Under the pieces are notes generated by a model. It worked only from the letters and a program-made list of their open reading frames with translations. It made no database searches and had not been told where the DNA came from. 64,000 nucleotides of DNA. Source: Sphingomonas citricola (GTDB taxonomy: Bacteria > Pseudomonadota > Alphaproteobacteria > Sphingomonadales > Sphingomonadaceae). Position numbers and translations under genes: made by a program. Location: contig NZ_JAHXZM010000003.1 of NCBI RefSeq assembly GCF_019429535.1, forward strand, positions 434,001 to 498,000, read 5' to 3'. Of this stretch, positions 58,963 to 64,000 are shown one piece after another; within the stretch, counting starts at the first letter, position 1; every line of letters starts with the position of its first letter.

Positions 58963-60303
58963 TCAGCGCGAGGCGACCTGTACGCCCCGCCCGCCCTTGA
59001 TCCAGGCGGCGACCTGATCGCCCGCCTGCTGACGCACGAAGCAGCGCCCGCCTTTCATGCGATACCCGCGGCACATCCGGTCCGCATCGGCGCGCGCGAA
59101 GCCGCCGACCGAGAGGCGATAATAGTTCGCGCCCTTGACCGATGCCGACATGCCCGCCGGGGTGAGCGCTGCGAACCCCGCGTAGCGCCGCGACGCGCGC
59201 GCCCAGCCGTCGCGCGCTACCGCGGCATTCTCGTAGGCACCCAATTGCACGTACCAATGTCCCGGAGCGGGCGCTTTGAGTGGTGCAGTACGCTGCTGAT
59301 GCACGGTGACGGCGTGTTCGCCGCTACGCACCTTGTAGCTGCCCTGCTGCTCGATGAGATTGGCCATCCGCACCGGTTCGGGCTTCGGCTCGGGGGTGAC
59401 AGGCGCAGCGGCGTGCGCGACGGCGACCTCGCCGATGGCGGGTTGCGGCATCGCCTCGGCCACCTGTGCGGCGTCGGGGCGCCCCGGTATGTACTGGTCG
59501 ACCGGGTCGGCGGCCGCCGCGCGCGTCGGCGTGACGGCGGCGTTGAGCGCGATCGCCACCGGCTGGCCCGTGTCCTGCACCGGCGTGATGCCCAGCAGGC
59601 TCGCGACCTGCGCCGCCGACGAGCTCGGGTGCGCGAACGCCGCCCATTCGACCATTCGTGCATCGGCCTCGGTCGGGCTCATGTCGACCCCGATCAGCGT
59701 CCGCGCTTCCTGCCAGCGTCCGCCAAGCGCCAGTGCGAGCGCGAGATTCTGCCGCGTCTTGGTGTCCGCCCCCGGCGCACGCGTCGCCGCGGTCAGCACC
59801 TCGATCGCGGTGTTCGGATCACCCGCCAACGCGATCGCGAGCCCACGATCCGTCGGTGCGATCACGCTCGCATGTCCGTCGAGCATCTGCCGCGCCGCAT
59901 CCCATTGCCCGAGCGCCGTCTGCGCGAGCGCGAGGTTCAACGCCGCCTTGCCGTTCTCCGGTTGCAGCGACAACACGTCGCCGTAGGTCGCGCGCGCCGA
60001 CTCGAACCGGCCGGCACGCAGATACGCATTGCCCAGGATCATGCGGTAGCCGGCATCGCCCGGGCTGTTGACCACCGCCGCCTCGGCGTAGCGTACGGCC
60101 TTGTCCCATTTCTGCTTGCCCAGCAGCGCCGATGCCTTTCGCGCATAGCTCGCCGCCTTCTTCGGATCGGTACGCTGGGTCGCGACCGCGGGGTCGATCA
60201 TCTGGACGACCGTCAGCCCGCCGCTTCCCAGCAGCAGCGCCGACAGGCCGATCCCGGCCCATTTCTTCGCCGAGCGTCCGTTCGCAGAAAGCATCACCAT
60301 CAT
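58963..60303 (-). CDS. TPR and SPOR-domain protein
   Basis: About 446 residues: one membrane helix near the N-terminus (WAGIGLSALLLGSGGLTVVQ), several TPR units (KKAASYARKASALLGKQKWD, AAVVNSPGDAGYRMILGNAY, GKAALNLALAQTALGQWDAA), a Pro/Ala linker, and a C-terminal SPOR domain (HWYVQLGAYENAAVARDGWA ... YRLSVGGFARADAD) expected to bind denuded septal peptidoglycan. The ATG at 60303 begins an ATGATGGTGATG series; the exact start is uncertain. Convergent with pyrC' and divergent from a second SPOR protein. Confidence 0.82.
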   Translation of the reverse strand: MMVMLSANGRSAKKWAGIGLSALLLGSGGLTVVQMIDPAVATQRTDPKKAASYARKASALLGKQKWDKAVRYAEAAVVNSPGDAGYRMILGNAYLRAGRFESARATYGDVLSLQPENGKAALNLALAQTALGQWDAARQMLDGHASVIAPTDRGLAIALAGDPNTAIEVLTAATRAPGADTKTRQNLALALALGGRWQEARTLIGVDMSPTEADARMVEWAAFAHPSSSAAQVASLLGITPVQDTGQPVAIALNAAVTPTRAAAADPVDQYIPGRPDAAQVAEAMPQPAIGEVAVAHAAAPVTPEPKPEPVRMANLIEQQGSYKVRSGEHAVTVHQQRTAPLKAPAPGHWYVQLGAYENAAVARDGWARASRRYAGFAALTPAGMSASVKGANYYRLSVGGFARADADRMCRGYRMKGGRCFVRQQAGDQVAAWIKGGRGVQVASR

Positions 60304-60527
60304 CGTCCCCACCGCTTCATCGATGCCGGGCGCTCGGCTCCGCGAGCGCGCCTTCATCGGTTGCCGGGCGGGCGGCGTGCCCACGGCGCGAACGCCCGCC
60401 TGTGTCGACAAGGGGGATGCCAGCGCAGGCTCAATATACCGTTAACGTCGTCGCGCGTTGTTAACCCACTTTCACCGCCGCGCGGGCTCGGGCATGATGC
60501 CGGTGAGGAAAAGGGGCGGCAGCGGTG

Positions 60528-61601
60528 ATGAAGACGCGGTTGATGATGCTGGCGGCGACGATGATGGCGACGACGCCCGCGTTCGCCGACGTGAAATCGG
60601 GGGTCGAGGCGTGGAGCCGCGGTGATTATCCCGCCGCCGTCGCGCAGTGGCGCGCGCCCGCCGCCGCGGGTGACGCCGACGCGCAATTCAATCTGGGGCA
60701 GGCCTACAAGCTCGGCCGCGGCGTCCCCGCCGATCAGGCGCAGGCGACCGACTGGTTCCGCAAGGCGGCCGCGCAGAACCACCCGCAGGCGACGGACAAT
60801 TACGCGTTGTCGCTGTTTCAGGAAGGCAAAAAGGCGGAGGCGCTGCCGTGGCTGGAGAAATCGGCCGCGCGCGATGAAAAGCGCACCGAGCTCGTCCTCG
60901 GCACGATGTTGTTCAACGGCGACGGCGTTTCGCGGGACTGGACCCGCGCCTACGCGCTCGTCACCCGCTCGTCGCAGCAGGGGCTGCCGCAGGGTTCGCA
61001 AACCCTCGCGCAGATGGACAAATACATTCCCGAAGAGCAGCGCCGGCAGGGGATCGCACTCGCGCAGCAGATCGAGTCGCGCGCGCGCTCGACCAGTGTT
61101 CCGCCCGCGACGGCCGTTGCCTTGGCCGAACCCGGCACGCGCCCGATGCCCGCGCGCACGGCACCCGCCGCCTCGCGCCCCGGTGCCCCCTACGCGCAAC
61201 CCGGCCGCCCCGAGCAAGCTGAGCGGCCCGAACGGACCGAGCGCGCCGAACCGCGCGAACGTCGCGAGCGCCCCGAGCCCGCGGCTCGTCCCGCGCCGAC
61301 CCCGCAGGCCCGGCCCGCTCCCGCTCGCGCCGCGGCCAAGCCCGCCCCCACGCCAGCCCCCACCCACGCTGCGCCCCCCAAGGCTAGCGGCGGCGCGTAT
61401 CGCATCCAGCTCGGTGCCTTCGCCGAGGACGCCAATGCGCGCGCTTTATGGTCGCGTGTCGGTGCTCGTGTCGGCGGATCGCCCGCATTCGCGCGCACCG
61501 GCGGCATCACCCGCCTGCAGGTCAGCGGCTTCGCCAACAAGGCCGACGCCCAGCGCGCCTGCTCCCGCGCGGGCGGCGGCTGCGTCGTGCTTCCACGCTG
61601 A
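60528..61601 (+). CDS. Sel1/TPR and SPOR-domain protein, secreted
   Basis: About 357 residues: signal peptide (MKTRLMMLAATMMATTPAFA), Sel1-like repeats (AQFNLGQAYKLGRGVPADQA, ATDNYALSLFQEGKKAEALP, ELVLGTMLFNGDGVSRDWTR), a ~90-residue Pro/Ala/Arg-rich linker and a C-terminal SPOR domain (YRIQLGAFAEDANARALWSR ... LQVSGFANKADAQRAC). Likely periplasmic, cell-division related. A GTG one codon upstream may also start it. Divergent from the other SPOR protein with 224 nt between starts. Confidence 0.82.
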   Translation: MKTRLMMLAATMMATTPAFADVKSGVEAWSRGDYPAAVAQWRAPAAAGDADAQFNLGQAYKLGRGVPADQAQATDWFRKAAAQNHPQATDNYALSLFQEGKKAEALPWLEKSAARDEKRTELVLGTMLFNGDGVSRDWTRAYALVTRSSQQGLPQGSQTLAQMDKYIPEEQRRQGIALAQQIESRARSTSVPPATAVALAEPGTRPMPARTAPAASRPGAPYAQPGRPEQAERPERTERAEPRERRERPEPAARPAPTPQARPAPARAAAKPAPTPAPTHAAPPKASGGAYRIQLGAFAEDANARALWSRVGARVGGSPAFARTGGITRLQVSGFANKADAQRACSRAGGGCVVLPR

Positions 61602-61636
61602 CGCGCACCGGCTGACGCTACTTCGATCAGCGAGCG

Positions 61637-61683
61637 ACGCGCTCCCCTTCCCGGGCCGATCGGATCCGGGAAGGGGAGCGCGT
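61637..61683. repeat. 18-bp perfect inverted repeat
   Basis: Arms at 61637-61654 and 61666-61683 are exact complements around an 11-nt loop; the stem contains CGCTCCCCTTCCCGG. No T-run follows either way, so a plain rho-independent terminator is unlikely. It follows the SPOR gene and may stabilise or end its mRNA, or be a dispersed intergenic palindrome. Confidence 0.75.
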
Positions 61684-61914
61684 GGGCAATCGTGGCTAGA
61701 TCCGAAGAACTGCTTACCATTCCCGTCAGGGAAAAAGTCGCGGATGCGGTCGAGCCCCCCCTGTCCTACATGCGGAATAACCGCGTACATCATAGGGCTC
61801 GCGCGGGCACCCGCGCCTGCGCGCGCACGCGTCGGGGTGTGACGTTCGTGACCTTCCGCCGTCTTGGCGCGGCCGGCGCTTGCGCCTAGAACCGGCCGCA
61901 AAGGAGCCGTTCGC

Positions 61915-63147
61915 ATGACCGCCACCCTCGCCACCCGCACCGACTGGAGCGCACTCGGCGCCGAACAACTCGCCGACACGATCGCACTGCGCCGCGCGAT
62001 CCATGCCGAGCCCGAAATCGGACTTCACTGCCCGCGCACGACGGAAAAGGCGAAGGCCGCGCTCGCCGGCCTCCCGCTCGAAATCCACGACAGCACCTCG
62101 ACCACAGGCTTCATCGCCATTCTGCGCGGCGGTCGTGCCGGCAGCGCGGGCTCGAACGGACGCACGGTGCTGCTTCGCGGCGATATGGACGCGTTGCCGA
62201 TGACCGAGGAAACAGGGCTTCCCTTCGCCTCGACCATCCCCGGCGCGATGCACGCCTGCGGCCATGACGCGCACACCGCGATGCTCGCCGGCGCGGCCAA
62301 GGCCTTGTGTGCGCGTCGCGACGAATTGTCGGGGACGATCGTGTTCATGTTCCAGCCGGGCGAAGAAGGCCATCACGGCGCGCGCTGGATGATCGAGGAC
62401 GGATTGCTCGACGTCGCCCGGCCCGAGGCGGCGTTCGCGCTCCACATCTCGCCCAATGCCCCCGCCGGCGTGTTCGTCAGCCGCGAGGGTGCGTTGCTGG
62501 CCTCGACCGATACGGTGCTCGCGACGATCAGGGGTCGCGGCGGCCACGCCGCGATGCCGCATGAATGCGTCGATCCGATCCCGGTCGCCTGCGCGATCGT
62601 CACCGCGCTGCAGAATCACGTCGCGCGCCGCGTGCCGGTCGCGGACCCGGCGGTGCTGACGATCACGCAGATCCATGCCGGTTCGTCGCACAACATCATT
62701 CCCGGCGAAGTCAAGCTGATGGGCACGCTGCGCACGCTGTCGCCCGCGACCCGCGAGGCGATGCGCGCGGCCTTCGCGCGGATCTGCGAGAACGTCGCCG
62801 CCGCGCACGATTGCACCGCCGAGGTCGGACTGGAGGAGGGCTATCCCGTCACGATGAACGATCCGCGCGCCACCGGACTGATGCGCGCACTGGCGGCTGA
62901 GATCAGCGGCGATCACGGCTGGTCCGTCATGCCCGCGCCGATGATGGGCGGCGAGGATTTCTCCTACGTCCTGCGCGAGGTGCCGGGCGCGATGGCGTTC
63001 ATCGGCGTCGCGCCGGAGGGAACCGATCCCCGCACCAATCCGCCGCTCCACAACACCCGCATGACGATCGACGAAGCGGTGATGGCAAAGGGTATCGCGA
63101 TGCATTGCGCGCTTGCCGAACGTTTCCTGGAGAACGGCCTCGACTGA
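61915..63147 (+). CDS. M20-family amidohydrolase (hippurate hydrolase-like)
   Basis: A 410-residue metal-dependent amidohydrolase of the M20D family, which cleaves N-acyl amino acids, hippurate or IAA-conjugates. Metal-site motifs: LLRGDMDALPMTEETGLPF, MHACGHDAHTAMLAG, FQPGEEGHHGARWMIEDG, a dimerisation-domain GRGGHAAMPHECVDPI and the final PMMGGEDFSYVLREVPG. No signal peptide. AAGGAG lies 9 nt before the ATG at 61915. Its 3' end overlaps a possible TTG start of the heme oxygenase gene. Confidence 0.9.
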   Translation: MTATLATRTDWSALGAEQLADTIALRRAIHAEPEIGLHCPRTTEKAKAALAGLPLEIHDSTSTTGFIAILRGGRAGSAGSNGRTVLLRGDMDALPMTEETGLPFASTIPGAMHACGHDAHTAMLAGAAKALCARRDELSGTIVFMFQPGEEGHHGARWMIEDGLLDVARPEAAFALHISPNAPAGVFVSREGALLASTDTVLATIRGRGGHAAMPHECVDPIPVACAIVTALQNHVARRVPVADPAVLTITQIHAGSSHNIIPGEVKLMGTLRTLSPATREAMRAAFARICENVAAAHDCTAEVGLEEGYPVTMNDPRATGLMRALAAEISGDHGWSVMPAPMMGGEDFSYVLREVPGAMAFIGVAPEGTDPRTNPPLHNTRMTIDEAVMAKGIAMHCALAERFLENGLD

Positions 63148-63691
63148 CACCACCTCCGCGGTCGCACGCCTGCGCGCCGCCACCCGCGCGTCGCACGACG
63201 CGGTCGACGCCGCCTTCGGCGACTACGACTTGTCGGATCGGCGCGCGTATCGCGCGTTCCTGCGCGCGCACGCCCGCGCGCTGCCCGCAGCGGAGGCGGC
63301 GATCGGCGCGCTCACCTTTGCGCGAACCTTGCCGCCGCGTACCGCTTTGTTGATGTCCGACCTCGCCGATCTGGGCGAGCCGCCGCCGCCGCCGTTGCAC
63401 TTTTCCGTCAGTCACGATGCCGCGCGCTGGGGCGCGCTCTACGTGATCGAGGGCTCGCGGCTGGGCGGGGTGATGCTGGCGCGATCGGTCGGCGTCGATC
63501 TGCCGTCACGCTACCTCGCCGCCGCGCATAGCCCCGGCCAATGGCGCGCGATACGCGAGGCGATCGACGCAGCAGGAGCGGGTCAGTCAACAGCCTGGCA
63601 TGAAGTGATGCTCGCTGGCGCGACGGCGACGTTCGACCTCTATGCCGAGGCTGCACGTCGCGAGCTGCCCACCCTCGCCGATACTCGATGA
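63113..63691 (+). CDS. Biliverdin-producing heme oxygenase
   Basis: A ~190-residue heme oxygenase of the bacterial HemO/BphO type. The N-terminal motif LRAATRASHDAVDAAFGDYD has the proximal heme His28; GALYVIEGSRLGGVMLAR is the distal helix signature with the Gly pair. It opens heme to biliverdin, used in iron release or as chromophore for bacteriophytochromes. The start is uncertain: TTG at 63113, inside the M20 gene, is the best in-frame candidate and no strong RBS is seen. A histidine kinase gene is convergent with it. Confidence 0.82.
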   Translation: MPNVSWRTASTDTTSAVARLRAATRASHDAVDAAFGDYDLSDRRAYRAFLRAHARALPAAEAAIGALTFARTLPPRTALLMSDLADLGEPPPPPLHFSVSHDAARWGALYVIEGSRLGGVMLARSVGVDLPSRYLAAAHSPGQWRAIREAIDAAGAGQSTAWHEVMLAGATATFDLYAEAARRELPTLADTR

Positions 63692-63708
63692 ACGCGTCAG
63701 CGACGCGC

Positions 63709-64000
63709 CTAGTCTTCCTCGATCGGGGCGGTCAGAACAGCGCGTAGCCCCGGCTGATTGTCCTGATACTCGACCTCGCCGCCGATCCGCTGCACCACCG
63801 CGCTCATCATCCGGCTGCCGAACCCGACATTGTCGCCCTGCTTGCCACGTCCCTGATCGGCGACGATCAAACGCAATTTGTTGCGATGCTGTTCGAGCAC
63901 GATGTCGATCGGCCCGGGATGATCGGCGGAATAGGCGTATTTGGTCGCGTTGGTGATAAGCTCGGCCGCGATCAGGCCGACGTTCACTGCGCGGTCGGTC
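63709..64000 (-). CDS. Sensor histidine kinase, C-terminal part (cut by window end)
   Basis: The last ~97 residues of a HisKA_2/HWE-type kinase: N-box region VGLIAAELITNATKYAYS, G1 box VADQGRGKQG, GFGSRMMSAVVQRIGGEVEY and a short end. The frame is open through position 64000, so the N-terminal sensor lies outside. Being next to a heme oxygenase it could be a bacteriophytochrome, but the part that would show this is not in the window. Confidence 0.8.
   Translation of the reverse strand, partial: TDRAVNVGLIAAELITNATKYAYSADHPGPIDIVLEQHRNKLRLIVADQGRGKQGDNVGFGSRMMSAVVQRIGGEVEYQDNQPGLRAVLTAPIEED

Overview
The window reads as chromosome of a high-GC alphaproteobacterium of the order Sphingomonadales (Sphingomonas-like). 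The reasons are an Entner-Doudoroff operon in the Zymomonas-like order edd-glk followed by eda, a fabD-fabG-acpP-fabF-mltG cluster, a mreB-mreC-mreD-mrdA-rodA rod-shape operon, a TonB-dependent receptor, and many small secreted proteins and lipoproteins. Nearly all of the sequence is coding. No rRNA, CRISPR array or replication origin was seen.

Layout: 1-3.4 kb is the ED operon. 4.2-8.6 kb (minus strand) is the fatty-acid synthesis cluster with mltG, followed by a membrane glycosyltransferase. 10.3-12.2 kb holds an RcnB-like periplasmic protein and the rpsF-rpsR-rplI operon, which ends in a strong terminator. 12.2-14.8 kb (minus) holds a 25-residue peptide ORF, a MarR regulator and mutL. 14.9-20.7 kb is the rod-shape operon. 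tRNA-Lys(CUU) lies at 20.8 kb.

20.87-37.1 kb is a 16-kb integrated element. The last 45 nt of tRNA-Lys are repeated exactly at 37079-37123, and a tyrosine recombinase lies near the far end. Its cargo is a PHB-depolymerase-type esterase, a broken SDR, a TetR regulator, a Spinster-type MFS transporter coupled to a type-B carboxylesterase, an acyl-CoA synthetase and a TonB-dependent receptor. I infer that together these import an ester, hydrolyse it and activate the freed acid to a CoA thioester. The right third of the island is decayed: degenerate repeats, two small unknown ORFs, IS3 and IS5 family relics, and an integrase whose first ~33 codons lie in a different frame from the rest.

37.4-64 kb is again core-like: a lipoprotein, an S1/P1 nuclease, alanine dehydrogenase with a divergent Lrp regulator, a Uma2-type nuclease, ettA, an M28 peptidase, two small lipoproteins, tRNA-Ile2(CAU), a polysaccharide deacetylase coupled to an atypical histidine kinase, a second Lrp regulator, yaaA, gyrA, pyrB with a catalytically dead dihydroorotase partner, two divergent SPOR-domain proteins, an M20 amidohydrolase, a heme oxygenase and the end of a histidine kinase cut by the window edge.

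The points most worth a second look are the tRNA-Lys island and its ester cassette, the frame-disrupted integrase behind a perfect ribosome binding site, the histidine kinase lacking canonical ATP-binding boxes, the pseudo-dihydroorotase, and the 25-residue membrane peptide with its own RBS and a shared terminator.
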